From assembly GCA_035771165.1 (NCBI GenBank), contig JAWNZC010000348.1, forward strand, positions 5,506,501 to 5,570,500: 64,000 nt of DNA, given 5' to 3'. This document shows positions 48,101 through 57,392 of the stretch, in pieces. Below the pieces are notes generated by a model that searched no databases, had not been told where the DNA came from, and saw only the letters and a program-made list of their open reading frames with translations. The position numbers and the translations under genes were made by a program. Numbering within the stretch: position 1 is the first letter of the stretch; every line of letters begins with the position of its first letter. Origin of the DNA: Paragorgia papillata. Taxonomy: Eukaryota; Cnidaria; Anthozoa; Scleralcyonacea; Coralliidae.

Positions 48101-51100
48101 AAGGAAGGAAGGAAGGAAGGAAGGAAGGAAGGAAGGAAGGAAGGAAGGAAGGAAGGAAGGAAGGAAGGAAGGAAAGAAGAGTAGAAGACTTAACGAAAGA
48201 AGCCAAGGAAGGAAGAAAAGAGGTTTTTTTAACTTTTTTAACTCAATTTCTTTCAATTCGTTTTGTATGTTAATTAAACAGGTTACCGCCGAAGCCTGTG
48301 GAAAATAAGCTCAGTCATTACAATCACTAGCAGTTACACTTGTTGGACTTTGAATACGAGTAATAATGAGAATATCATTCAGTAAATTATTTTACCCGTA
48401 CAACACTACAGTTAGTCGTGGTATCAGAATTGATAACATTACGATCAGTCTAAAATCCAAATCTTGGACAAAGCAAAACATGAATACAACAGACGCTTTC
48501 TTTTCTTCCTTCTCGTAGCAAAGCAACAAAGGTAAAGAAGACTCTGCTTGCAGGGTGTACATGTAACTAAATATTCGTACAGTTATAACATACCTTCCAA
48601 AGGCAGGCCATGACATGTCCAAGTCACAGCCAGTACAAGACAAATGAAACTCCAGTTCATTCAAATCGTACAATTTGCTGATCAATGCGTCACTGAGTGG
48701 TTTGGTGAGTAGCAATGATTCTGAGGAAAACCATTCTCTAAATTAAACAAAGGGGGGAAAATCTCATTGCGTTGCAAGTTGAAGAAAAATATCGCCGGAT
48801 TACCTCACCTTAAAAGTCCCTATTAAGCCATTCGAGCATAGTTAGCGGGAGGAGATGGTTTGGAAACTCGGCACGTGTCGTCACGTGTCCATAGAATTTC
48901 CTTTCTTCAACCAATTGCCTTCCTCCAACATGAACACAATAACATGATCATTGCATAATCTTGAAAGACAATGGAGCTTCCAAACCATCCCCCTCCACTA
49001 ACTATGATTCGAGAGAGGCAGCGCGTTAACAGCACGTGCCACAAATGTCTTCTGATTGACATAAATGATAACCTGGGAATAATACGTACGGTGTGATGCT
49101 ATGAGTAAAGTTGTGGCAATTATTAATAACACACACTGCAAAACCTCCAATTCTTGTCAAGATAATTTTTCTTCTTTTGAGATTTTATTTCTTGTTTTAA
49201 GATATTTAAACTTGTTTTAAGACAAAATATCTTGTCAAGAAACCGCAGTAAGATTATTATCTTGCAAACGGGACAAGAAAATCTTAAAACAAGTATTTTT
49301 TTCTTAAAACAAGTTTTTGGGAATTTGCAGTGCACTGACTTACATTCTCCTCTTGTGCATAAGTGTTCTTTGAATTGTGTCAGCTAGAGTCTTTTGCACC
49401 AAACAGTAACGAATCAGTGCTCGTCCTTTACCTTGTGCTGTGTTTAACTATAGTGTTTAAAAATAGCAAGAGTTAAAACAAAAAAACACATCCTCTTTAA
49501 TTGGTCTAAGGGGCTGTTTACATGAGCCGGGCTAGCCCGGTTAGCTGGGCTCACGCGATTGATTAGGATCTCACTGTGCATTTGAAACTCGTGTAAACTA
49601 AATGTACAAAGAAGAATTGGTTTAGTTTAGATGTAAACGAACCCTAACGTTGATTAAAATCTCTTTTTGTGGCCGAGGAAAGAATTTCGTGACACGAGTC
49701 AGCCCGGCTCATCTAGCCCGGCTCATGTAAACAGCCCCTAAGACTAAAGGCTGTTTTCCACTAAGCGATATTTTTGTATCGAAACGACTTTTTGCTTTTG
49801 TCTTGGCTAATTAGTTCCACCTGAGAGCTTATACGAAACAAAAGAAAATGTCGCTTCGCGCGACATTTTTTTGCCAAGTTAAAATCCAGCCTTAAGGTGA
49901 AGTAATACGAGCAACAAATTGGGTGGGTGGTAATACGTGAAACAACGCTTTTCAACTTGCGTTGCAAATTGAAGAAAAATGACTTTATGTTGCCCGTATA
50001 GGCCTGGTTCAAACATCGACTAAACTTCTCGTGAGCCGAACCTAATTCCTATTTAGGTCGACCTAAATAAAAAATATCCTGGCTCTTGGTCCGGACGCTG
50101 AACAATTAATTCGGCCAAACTTAAAGCATTAATCAAACGAGAACGCAAGTCATCGCAAGTTGGCAGTCACGCTATCTCAGCCAGCCGCTCTGAATAGTTT
50201 CCCGAAAATATCATGTACCGTGACAAAGTTAAAACTTGTTTAAAACACTCATGAAACCTTTATTTTGTTAATTTGGGTGTTCAACGACCGCCACAGAAAT
50301 TCTGACTGCCAACTTGCGATGACTTGCGTTCTCGTTTGATTAAGGGCTTAACAGTGACTTTACTGCATGCATGCTTCTTGACGCGAATTAGCAATAAAAT
50401 ATATTATTAAACACTTATTTAAGGCTATAGTTTCCATTCAGGAATATCTTCCGCTGGATAGGAACGGACAGGAAAGTTTCTTTAGTTCCAACCGAGAGCT
50501 CACAACACAAAGAAAACTTCCCTGTCCGTTCCGGTCCTGCGGAAAATTTTCCGTCCTTGGGCAACAACGAGCAGTCGAGGGGCCACAAAACACACTGTTT
50601 TCCAACCTCGTACCCAGGGTCTTATCTCCGCTCGCCACCGCCCCCTGCGTACGAGGTTGACTGTTTTCCAGAGGTACCAGTAAATAAGTGTTTTGTTATA
50701 TAGCAAGTGTTAAATGACAAAAAAAATATTGAGTAAAACCTTCAGACATTGCTTTAAAGTTAAGGAAAACTGGAAAAAAACAAAGACAAACTAGCCCTGA
50801 TCATCTACTTCCGGTTTTCATATTTCCCCCTAGGGTTACGCGGGAAACATCACGATTTTTGGACCGCTCGCCCAATCAGAGAGCTAGAAAAACGGACTAT
50901 GACACTTCATATATAACAAAATAATTGCTGCCGCAGCGAGCGAGCCTGAAGCGAGCGAGCAAGGCAGCAAACCTAAATAATGTAGTGGGGCTTTTTTCAA
51001 ATCTTTCATTGGCGCATTGCATTGTGGTCTAATTGCTATAGACCCAAAATGCAGTGCGAAAACAACTAACCAGAATACAACGCGCGAAGTACATGCTTTC

Positions 51101-53046
51101 TTTTCGTTTGGACTGTCCTCTGGGACTGTCGAGCGAACAGGTTTTCAGGTATGTATGCAGTATGCTAATTGTGAATTTCATGTAAAATTAGACAAATGTC
51201 TTTAGTCATCTAGTGCAAGATTAAACAAATGTCATTAGTCAATTGTAATTTTGTTTCATTACAACAGACATTTGAACTGTCAAATGGCCAATACTGAGGA
51301 GCGGGTGCGTATGCATCTTTACAATTAATATATAGCCTCCCCCAAAGACCTTTAGCCCAAACGCTACCAAGATATCCTAAAGACAAGCCGTGAAGTTTAG
51401 TCTACATAGTTCTCAATGAGTCAGTTAGTCATTTATTAAACAATTGTTTAATCTGAATCTGATGTGCGAAGACGTGTATGTTTATTTTAAGAAGACATTT
51501 TAGCTTTACATTTATATTCAACATTTTACAGTTGCATTCTATTGCTTTAAAAAATACACAACAAAAATATTGTTTTTACTTCTTGAATTTATCTTTCTTG
51601 TGTTTAAAATGCATACAGAAAGTCAGAAACACGCAACCACCAAGCCTTCTCCTCCCACATGTCAGAAAATCCACAACTCTGCCACATTACCAAAGGCAGC
51701 ATTCACATACCATTTAGGTAACCTAGTTTATACATTAAGTTCTGCTCATAAAAAGATCGGCGTTTAAGGCCGGACGAATTCGGAAACGTTCTTGAATGTG
51801 TACGATTTCGCCTTGCGTTTACACGGGACCCACGTAACCGGACGAACTCGAGAACCGTTAACCGTGCAAATTCGAGAACTCAAAAAAACAAGTTTAGTTT
51901 TTGACCTGAACAGTTCCAAATCTGTCCGGTACTGTGTAAACACTTCAAAAACAGGAGCAAATATTGTACGGTACCGTGTTAACACTTCAAAAACAGGAGT
52001 GAATAGTGTACCGTACTGTGTAAACAGGCGCAAATGCATGCAAATTCAAGAACCCGAATTCGTCCAGTATCGTGAAAACGTAGCTGAAATGAATGTCGCC
52101 GGCTCCAAATCCAAGCTAAGTTGAAATTCCAGACTGCTTGGGTCGAAATTAATATGTGTGTTTTTCTAAAATAAACTTGTCGAACTTCAGATGCAAACTT
52201 ATCATAAAGTAACTTTTATTAATTGGTTGAATTAGGTTTGGCTGAACCGCCTCATGGGAAGTTCAATCATTGAACCTGGCCTTCCCGCTGTCTTATACAG
52301 TACGTACCCGCCCTGGTACGTACAGATCGACCGAGCGACGAAGGAGTGAGGTTTGTGCAAAAAGACCAAGGGCAGGATAATTTTGCCGTAAAGAGCGACC
52401 AAGCGAGGTTACTTTGCTGGATAATAAAGCCAGGCATTATATGGCCCGAGTTTTTTAGTTTCATTTGAATGTTGAGAGTACAAACAGCAAAGACTGAAGT
52501 AACTGACTTTCAATGAAAACTGTAAACAACAAAAAACACTTTCACTTTCAGTCACTGTAAACACTGTTGTATGTAATTTTTTTGGCAGTAAATTCATTTT
52601 CACGATATTTGAAGACTACTTTAGTTTGACGTGTTTAATTTTCTGATTTTGTTTTTCAATTTTTGTAATGACTGGGTTTTAGGAACCAATCAAATTGCAA
52701 GGAAGTCGCATTAAGATTGCTCATGAATGTGACATGCAGAGCCATATAATAAATAATCATATTATTTCAATTGTTAATTTTTGAAACTCTGAAGGGGTGC
52801 AGAAACATTCGAGAAACAAGTAAAATGCCTGGCCTTATTATCCAGCAAACTACTCAATGCACGAATATTTATTATATGACTTGATATTTTCATTTTGCAT
52901 ATAAATTTTCATACCTGTGATAATGAATTAACATAACGAACACCTTCATCTTTAGAAAGACATTCAGAAAAAAAATTCCAATAATCTTTTCTCAGACCCA
53001 AAAAAGAATATTTATCTAGAATTCAAAAAAATACCAGTTCACCTAA

Positions 53047-53080
<34 letters not shown>

Positions 53081-56000
53081 TTCTTCTTTTTTCAGAAGGC
53101 CCAATGTAAGATTAGCTTTGCTAAACTGGTACATTTTTGTAAATGTTTATGTAAACCTTCTCTAAATAAAGTTTATTATTATTATTATTATTAACCAGAA
53201 GTGCTTTGTAAAGCACACACATTGGAAGCTAACAAACCAGTTACAGTACCTACTAGATTGTAGTTCAGGGCCTCTAGCCAGAGCTGCTACATGCCCAGGG
53301 GTAGGTACAGACAAGTTGGTCTACCCCCTACACACGTAAAAATCTCACAGCTTCTCAACAGGATGTGTTTGCAACAGGCTTGTAGCAAGGCTGTTAACAG
53401 GTTGTAACAATGCTGTTCATTCAAGAAGCTGCTACAACCTTGTTAGCATCAACCTGTTAACAACGTGTTGAGTGCAGAGCGGTATTGTTGGAACAATTTA
53501 CTTGCCATCAGTCTGTTGGAGTCATCAGCCTTGTTACAAGTTGTCAACAACCTGTTACAGACATGTTAACAATCTGGGACAGCCAGTGCGAACACATGAC
53601 GGTGACAGCCTGTTGAACAGCCTTGTAACAACTTGCTTGCAGGTCTGTAACAGCTTGTGTGTTTTTACGTGTGTACTCCATTAATTTTGAGTTAACTAGT
53701 GTTGTATTCTTTAATTTCTTGAACATTTAGTAAATATATGCACTTAATACTTTAAATGTCTTTTCATGATTTCATCACCATTTATAATGCTATATGCCTA
53801 CTTTATTTTTTGTTTATTTCACTCATGCACTGTATTATTTGTCATATTTTAGTTAGAACCAGTCTGACAGTACTTAGAACTACTGATAACATGAGTGACA
53901 CAGGCCTGCATTGAGCAAATATAGTTTTTTATTCCAGTAATAAAAATCTAAAATCAATATACATGTAGTATATACTTTTCAACCAACCAGACCCCTTAAT
54001 TTCTTCCAGGCCCCTAATTTCTTCCCAAGCAAGGTCAACTCCTACCCCCCCCTATTTCTCAACAGTAGTGATCAACCCTGCAGCGGTTATTGCCATTTAT
54101 AAAATAATGTGTCCTGTACGCACACTCTGATTGGCTGGGCTCCATGCATTTATAAGAGTATGAAGATCATGAATGATGTAACATGGCATGGAATGGCGTA
54201 GAATGGCATCTGAGCTGGCTGGAAAAGTCAGCCAAATTCCAACTTTTAGCTTGTTTTTTCCTTCTTATTTTATAAAACATACTGCTCAGGACTGTGCATA
54301 TATACTCTTAGAAAGGTTCGTTTGACGTCATTTGAACATGAAAGAAGCTAGTTTATCTCAGTCAGCTATCGCCTTGTGCCTCTACTCAACTTCTTTCATG
54401 TTCAAACGACATCAAACAAACCTTTAAAAGAGTACCTTAATGCACAGGAGTGGTATATTTTATTTGTTTTATAAAATATGAAGAAAACAAACAAACTAAA
54501 AGTGGGATAGTTTAGAAAGTTCACTTATTCTAGCTTTTCCCACCAGGTGACACCATCCTATGCCACTCCACGCCATTTTACGTCATTCGTGATCTTCATA
54601 CTCTTATAAATGCATGGAGCCCAGCCAATCAGAGCATGTGTAGAGGACACCTTATTTTATAATATATTGTATAAAATTAAAGTAATCTATAAAAAATGTG
54701 TAAATATTGGGAAGCATGGGGCTGACATTTATTCCATATTTTATTTTATTCCCACCTTTCATTCCATGCCTAAGAGCAGTTTCAAGCTTCACACATAGCT
54801 TTTGTAAAATAATCTCATTATCATCAATAGGATCCTTGTTTTCAAAATAGATTGTTTTTAATTGAGCAACAAAACCTAAAAAAACTTTCATTAATCAGTA
54901 TAATTAATGCTAACAAAACACAGTACAGTGTACTACAGTTGCTGGGTGTTGGCAGGGTGTTGGCTTTGGGGTGGGGTAGGTGGTGGTGTAGGGAGGGGGT
55001 AAGCTGACCTTGAGCATGAAAGAAAGAGAACGGTCTTGGAGACCATTAGGGGGGAGGCAATCATCACCCACACACTCCCCCCCCCTTTGACTACACCACT
55101 GTATATTTTCATGTTCACTGCTACAAAATGTTTACATATAAAAGCTAATCATTTAGGACCATTCCAGAATAGGAATGATACTGTATGTATCTCAATCAAT
55201 GTGACCAATTTTGCATTAATTTACCAATGATTACACACACACACACCATTACTCCCCCCCCCCCCCCCCCACACACACACATACACACACACACATACAC
55301 ATACGCTGCACAATTGTGGTGTCACCCATAATTGTAACATTTTACATTCAAATATATGATTATTTTCTTCTGTTTCTCGGGCACAGACAATTTTAAAATG
55401 ATCAATATTGGACTCTTGCAGGTGACATCAAAGTCACCATGTTGGGTAATATATTGGGTAGCAACTTCAAAGTACCAACATTTAGTGGACCAGATCCAGA
55501 TTATAAAGTTTGTCGTTCGCGGGGAAGATTTTCCCCGAATATTTTTTTCAAATTTGAACTGTATCCGTGCAAAATGGGTTAAATATATCTGCATCCGCGC
55601 AAAATGGGTTAAATATCCACATCCACACAAAATTTACAAATATATCTTGAGTAATTTACATATTTCACAACAACCCGCATCGTATCCATGCAGTTTTTAC
55701 CCACCATCCGCACAGTTTTTACCTGCAAGCCTGCCCGTCCGTGCATTTTCGATCCTTTGATCCGTCTTACCTGCACACTTAGCAAACTTTACAATCTGGG
55801 ACCAGATATTAAATGGTTAAATGTTAATCCTTTTGTTGATATGGATTTGCCACCCAAGTTTGTGAAAAAGTAAAATTGTACTTTACATAATAATAATTTA
55901 TGCAATACAATCTGGCCAGGGCAGAGACGTTTTTTATTTGAGAACAACTTTATTCAATTAAATGCATATATCCCTAAGGCCTGATAATATACCTAAAACT

Positions 56001-56454
56001 TTGCTTTCAAAACAAATAACAGGATATTTGTTCTAATTATTTCAACCATTTTCGTGTCGCCGTACTGGTTCAGGCACGTATCTTGTATATAAACGATCAT
56101 AAAATGGAATATTTTCAAATTTCGATAGCTACTTTAATATTGACTTACTGTGCAGTCTGTACGTCGCATACTTTTTAATTTGTGATACATATAATAGAAT
56201 TGTGAGAAATACAGAAATACTGTGAGTCACCTCCATGACTCGTGAGTCATATATATATGGTCATATTTAAGCGTGATAAAATTATTATAAGGTCAATTAC
56301 TTTTACCAACAGATAAAACGGAGCAGATCAATCATAATTGTACAATGTAGTGTATAAATGGTGGTGCGTGTGGTGTGTTATTTATTAAATAAAAATGTAA
56401 GTTACCTTTGATATCATTGACCAGTCGGTTAACATCGATAGCATAAGCCTCCAT
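36094..56454 (-). CDS. FYCO1: FYCO1-like autophagy/late-endosome transport adaptor (17 exons)
   Basis: Joining 17 minus-strand exons gives 3,870 bases, 1,289 residues plus stop (human FYCO1 is somewhat longer): 56406-56454, 54756-54875, 52915-53015, 49344-49447, 48594-48737, 47296-47371, 45696-46984, 44407-44476, 42778-43317, 41763-41924, 40386-40624, 39979-40117, 39125-39198, 37864-38368, 36805-36858, 36275-36384, 36094-36187. Every border is GT..AG and every phase agrees. Domains: RUN (about 1-172), coiled coil (about 200-965), FYVE (about 990-1050) with RKHHCRFCG and all eight zinc cysteines, an LC3-interacting motif YEII after acidic residues (about 1135), and GOLD (about 1160-1289). Known role of the family: binds PI3P, LC3 and Rab7 on autophagosomes and late endosomes and links them to kinesin. 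The last exon is the least certain. Introns are packed with MITEs and satellites. Confidence 0.9.
36275..36384 (-). CDS. FYCO1: FYCO1 exon 16 (GOLD)
   Basis: Reads CEINSHEQCVIKQLKI then GIVMFVFDNTNSK before GTAAGT. The pattern NSH..., LK(I/V), FDNT is diagnostic of the FYCO1/SEC14L-type GOLD domain. Confidence 0.85.
36805..36858 (-). CDS. FYCO1: FYCO1 exon 15 (GOLD)
   Basis: 18 codons, GVFFGVAMKEDENTDKLK, between TTTTTAG and GTGAGA, phase 0 both sides. It matches the second GOLD strand and following acidic loop. Confidence 0.8.
36887..37600. repeat. 17-bp minisatellite in FYCO1 intron 14
   Basis: About 33 head-to-tail copies of a 17-base unit (CACCTACGAGAGGTGTC and variants) fill roughly 36995-37575. 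The 237-codon plus-strand frame is an artefact of a 17-base unit read in three successive frames. Confidence 0.9.
37864..38368 (-). CDS. FYCO1: FYCO1 exon 14 (FYVE end, linker with LIR, GOLD start)
   Basis: Begins RKPYRSCNACYEK (last FYVE cysteine pair), continues with a serine/acidic disordered linker, the LIR-like SDENYEIIESS (YEII at 38062-38073), and ends in WREATIPAGKRYLINAIVVA...EFTTSPQ, the first GOLD strands. Human FYCO1 has its LIR at the same place. Confidence 0.9.
38420..38512. repeat. Palindrome in FYCO1 intron 13
   Basis: TTAAGAACCTCACC..TTTATTAGCGATATA and TATATCGCTAATAAAC..GGTGAGGTTCTTAA are inverted arms. Confidence 0.75.
38510..38682. mobile_element. MITE-like TIR element in FYCO1 intron 13
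   Basis: TTATAACATGATCAAAGAGGTTTTCT at the left pairs imperfectly with AGAAAACCGACTTGATCATATTATAA at the right. Confidence 0.55.
39125..39198 (-). CDS. FYCO1: FYCO1 exon 13 (FYVE core)
   Basis: Reads HHCRFCGNVFCHACSDNF; with the preceding exon ending RK it makes the R(K)HHCR PI3P-binding motif and four zinc-binding cysteines. Confidence 0.95.
39979..40117 (-). CDS. FYCO1: FYCO1 exon 12 (coiled-coil end, FYVE start)
   Basis: Reads DKSELWKRSNQLEFD then WVEDKDVAHCPHCNVEFSLF, the WxxD motif and first cysteine pair of FYVE. Confidence 0.93.
40386..40624 (-). CDS. FYCO1: FYCO1 exon 11 (coiled coil)
   Basis: 80 codons of lysine/glutamate heptads ending EEDIGQLKAKLISLL before GTAAGC. Confidence 0.88.
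40625..41762 (-). other. FYCO1 intron 10
   Basis: About 1.1 kb; contains a GGGCCCCTGGCC-type repeat fragment near 40770 with an inverted relative near 41085. Nothing coding. Confidence 0.5.
41763..41924 (-). CDS. FYCO1: FYCO1 exon 10 (coiled coil)
   Basis: 54 codons, starts ELSKEKQEAIVLKDK and ends KLLKHE before GTAAGC; phase 0 both sides. Confidence 0.88.
42551..42768. mobile_element. MITE-like TIR element abutting an exon donor site
   Basis: Left CTGTCGTTTGCACCTAAGTG..CCGCCCGTCAAAACATG and right CATGTTTTGACGGGCGG..GGTGCAGCGACTG are inverted, with TA at both edges. Its right end is 10 bases from exon 9 of FYCO1. Confidence 0.8.
42778..43317 (-). CDS. FYCO1: FYCO1 exon 9 (coiled coil)
   Basis: 180 codons, RYRTELDDRVRLLEEDKS to SSQALKYDGEIK. 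The end SLRFQLSSQ aligns with the LKFQLSAE segment of vertebrate FYCO1. Confidence 0.9.
43318..44406 (-). other. FYCO1 intron 8
   Basis: About 1.1 kb, AT-rich. No repeat with clear ends and no convincing coding frame. Confidence 0.45.
44407..44476 (-). CDS. FYCO1: FYCO1 exon 8 (coiled coil)
   Basis: 70 bases: LLRQAEDLKNENTQLCLDRQ then EAE before GTATGT. Phase 1 completes the AG carried from exon 7. Confidence 0.85.
44497..44970. repeat. Long palindrome in FYCO1 intron 7
   Basis: Arms of about 175 bases (44497-44676 and 44790-44968) are inverted copies with scattered mismatches, for example AAGTTTGTCTAATTTGAAAG and CTTTCAAATTAGACAAACTT. A foldback-type mobile element is likely. Confidence 0.8.
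44988..45107. mobile_element. About 100-bp TTAACTCC hairpin element, copy 4
   Basis: TTAACTCCTT at left, AGGGGTTAA at right, core ACTCTGGCAAACGCCAGACG. Confidence 0.7.
45696..46984 (-). CDS. FYCO1: FYCO1 exon 7 (main coiled coil)
   Basis: 429 codons beginning NERVDPLVALNAELSALK after TTTCTAAG. Nearly continuous heptads rich in E, K, L and Q. The frame stays open upstream of the acceptor into a methionine run, which I excluded because the acceptor phase fits exon 6. Confidence 0.92.
47296..47371 (-). CDS. FYCO1: FYCO1 exon 6 (post-RUN linker)
   Basis: TFTDGFERRTRRNSGGSIAS then TTDFV before GTAAGT, a basic/serine linker as after the RUN domain in vertebrate FYCO1. Confidence 0.8.
47451..48174. 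repeat. (GGAA)n/(GGGA)n microsatellite, about 720 bp
   Basis: Pure GGAA runs at both ends flank GGGAA and GGGAGGGA variants in the middle. It lies in FYCO1 intron 5. Frames of 270-302 codons on both strands (SFLP and KEGR repeats) are artefacts. Confidence 0.98.
48594..48737 (-). CDS. FYCO1: FYCO1 exon 5 (RUN end)
   Basis: Reads EWFSSESLLLTKPLSDALIS, then LYDLNELEFHLS and DLDMSWPAFG, the C-terminal helices of the FYCO1 RUN domain (vertebrate LYELTEVQFDLA..DLDAAWPTFA). Confidence 0.93.
48832..49012. mobile_element. MITE-like element in FYCO1 intron 4
   Basis: Left TTCGAGCATAGTTAGCGGGAGG and GATGGTTTGGAA pair with right TTCCAAACCATCCCCCTCC and AACTATGATTCGAG. A related element is at 63552-63852. 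Confidence 0.7.
49134..49333. mobile_element. MITE-like element with CACTGCAAA ends
   Basis: CACTGCAAAACC at left and GAATTTGCAGTG at right are inverted, enclosing several AACAAG/CTTGTTTTAAGA words. Its right end is about 10 bases from the donor of FYCO1 exon 4. Confidence 0.6.
49344..49447 (-). CDS. FYCO1: FYCO1 exon 4 (RUN)
   Basis: Reads LNTAQGKGRALIRYCLVQK then LADTIQRTLMHKRR; GKGRAxIRY is the signature of the FYCO1 RUN domain. Confidence 0.93.
49508..49741. mobile_element. MITE-like element, GGGGCTGTTTACATGAGCC termini
   Basis: AAGGGGCTGTTTACATGAGC and GCTCATGTAAACAGCCCCT are perfect inverted ends. It lies in FYCO1 intron 3. Confidence 0.85.
49743..49898. mobile_element. MITE-like element, GTTTTCCACTAAGCGA type
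   Basis: Adjoins the previous element; left AAAGGCTGTTTTCCACTAAG and interior TCGCTTCGCGCGACA match the element at 60840-60980, but the right end is eroded. Confidence 0.55.
50121..50350. mobile_element. MITE-like hairpin, ATCAAACGAGAACGCAAGT family, copy 2
   Basis: Left TTAATCAAACGAGAACGCAA and right TTGCGTTCTCGTTTGATTAA, followed by AGTTGGCAGTCA and its complement. Confidence 0.8.
50422..50545. mobile_element. Fragment of the GGAACGGACAGGAAAG element family
   Basis: Starts AAGGCTATAGTTTCCATTCA and shares GGAACGGACAGGAAAGTTTC with the full copy at 58708-58884; the right end is missing. Confidence 0.6.
50546..52914 (-). other. FYCO1 intron 3, left-over sequence
   Basis: Holds a degraded repeat at 51770-52090 with GAATTCGTCC/GGACGAATTC ends, related to 62400-62525. 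No coding frame with a domain is seen. Confidence 0.4.
52915..53015 (-). CDS. FYCO1: FYCO1 exon 3 (RUN)
   Basis: Reads KYSFLGLRKDYWNFFSECLS and EGVRYVNSLSQ before GTATGA; KDYWxxF and GVRxV are conserved RUN residues. Confidence 0.92.
53040..53192 (+). mobile_element. LINE 3' tail fragment with (TTA)n
   Basis: A TTA tract, then AATGTTTATGTAAACCTTCT and AATAAAGTTTATTATTATT; resembles the 3' end of CR1-like LINEs in this window. Confidence 0.4.
53330..53675. mobile_element. 346-bp TIR element (TACACACGTAAAAA), copy 1
   Basis: TACACACGTAAAAA and TTTTTACGTGTGTA termini, with internal repeats of CTGTTAACAGGTTGTAACAA-type words. Copy 2 at 57715-58063 is about 95 percent alike. It sits in FYCO1 intron 2. 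Confidence 0.85.
54100..54662. repeat. Long palindrome in FYCO1 intron 2
   Basis: Arms of about 130 bases or more: CTGATTGGCTGGGCTCCATG..TATAAGAGTATGAAGATC at left and GATCTTCATACTCTTATA..CATGGAGCCCAGCCAATCAG at right, with nested TTTCATGTTCAAACGAC arms inside. Likely a foldback element; it could extrude a cruciform. Confidence 0.85.
54756..54875 (-). CDS. FYCO1: FYCO1 exon 2 (RUN)
   Basis: Reads FVAQLKTIYFENKDPIDDNE and LQKLCVKLETALRHGMK, the first RUN helices. Confidence 0.9.
54876..56405 (-). other. FYCO1 intron 1
   Basis: About 1.5 kb with a (CA)n/C-run at 55230-55305 and a short repeated ATCCGCGCAAAATGGGTTAA near 55560-55620. No exon candidate is needed for phase. Confidence 0.5.
56406..56454 (-). 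CDS. FYCO1: FYCO1 exon 1 (start)
   Basis: ATG at 56452-56454 (plus CAT) gives MEAYAIDVNRLVNDIK, ending AAAG|GTAACT; the split glycine joins exon 2. The short acidic start with a leucine-rich helix fits the beginning of RUN. Confidence 0.82.
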
Positions 56455-56870
56455 AATTTACTTTAATAGTAGAAGCTTTCAAGCTTAGTAAGTAATCAAA
56501 AGCCGAACGGCGAACACTGAAACAAAGTTAAAACATCCAAGTAAATGAAGTAAACCTGTTGAATACATATTATTGTATATATTCTAAACCATATATACGA
56601 CTGAGCACTGCACACACGACAAATAAATTTCCTTATATCATAAGTTCATAATAACAATGGTTTATGAGGGAAACCTGTCCCAACAGGTACCTTATAGGGA
56701 TAGCGAGAACTATTAGTAGCCTTAACCTACCCTAATCCTCCCAGTCAAACCCCAATACTGGCTGGTCATTATTGTAATAAAGTTAGATTTGTCAAAACAA
56801 CTTTGTCCTCTCTCATGGCAAGAAAACATTCTTATTCTTTACACGCTGTGACGTCATCTGCGCATTATTA
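56455..56870 (-). promoter_or_regulatory. Presumed FYCO1 promoter region
   Basis: AT-rich sequence between the FYCO1 start and the AGTAC satellite. No canonical TATA box or initiator can be assigned confidently; listed by position only. A fragment related to the hairpin at 144-330 (TGTGACGTCATCTGCGCAT) lies at about 56848. Confidence 0.3.
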
Positions 56871-56874
56871 CAGG

Positions 56875-57392
56875 CGTACAGTAGAGTATTATAATAGAAT
56901 AGTACAATAGTACAGTAGTGAAGTAGTGCAGTAGTAAAGTAGTATGCAGTGCAGTAGTACAGTAGTGGAGTAGTACAGTAGTACAGTAGTGGAGTAGTAC
57001 AGTAGTACTGTAGTACAGTAGTACAGTAGTGAAGTAGTGCAGTAGTAAAGTAGTATAGTAAATTAGTAGTGCGGTAGTACAGTAGTATAGTAGTATTAGT
57101 ACAGTAGTGGAGTAGAAACAGTAGTGGAGTAGTGGAGTAGTACAGTAGTGCGGTAGTGCAGTACAGTAGTACAGTAGTGGAGTAGTACAGTAGTGCAGTA
57201 GTAAAGTAGTATAGTAAATTAGTAGTGCGGTAGTACAGTAGTATAGTATTAGTACAGTAGTGGAGTAGAAACAGTAGTGGAGTAGTGGAGTAGTACAGTA
57301 GTGCAGTAGTGGAGTAGTACAGTAGTGCAGTAGTGCAGTAGTGCAGTAGTACAGTAGTGCAGTAGTACAGTAGTACAGTAGTATAGTAGTGC
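56875..57392. repeat. AGTAC/AGTGC/AGTAGT satellite, about 515 bp
   Basis: Imperfect tandem AGTAGTACAGTAGTGCAGT-type units, with a higher-order duplication (about 56930-57075 resembles 57120-57250). Minus-strand frames of 95-203 codons rich in YCTT and LLYYC are artefacts. Confidence 0.95.

Noticed and set aside
47351..48308. Open frames of 270-302 codons on both strands
   Set aside because: They are translations of the GGAA/GGGA microsatellite (SFLP and KEGR repeats) and lie in a FYCO1 intron.
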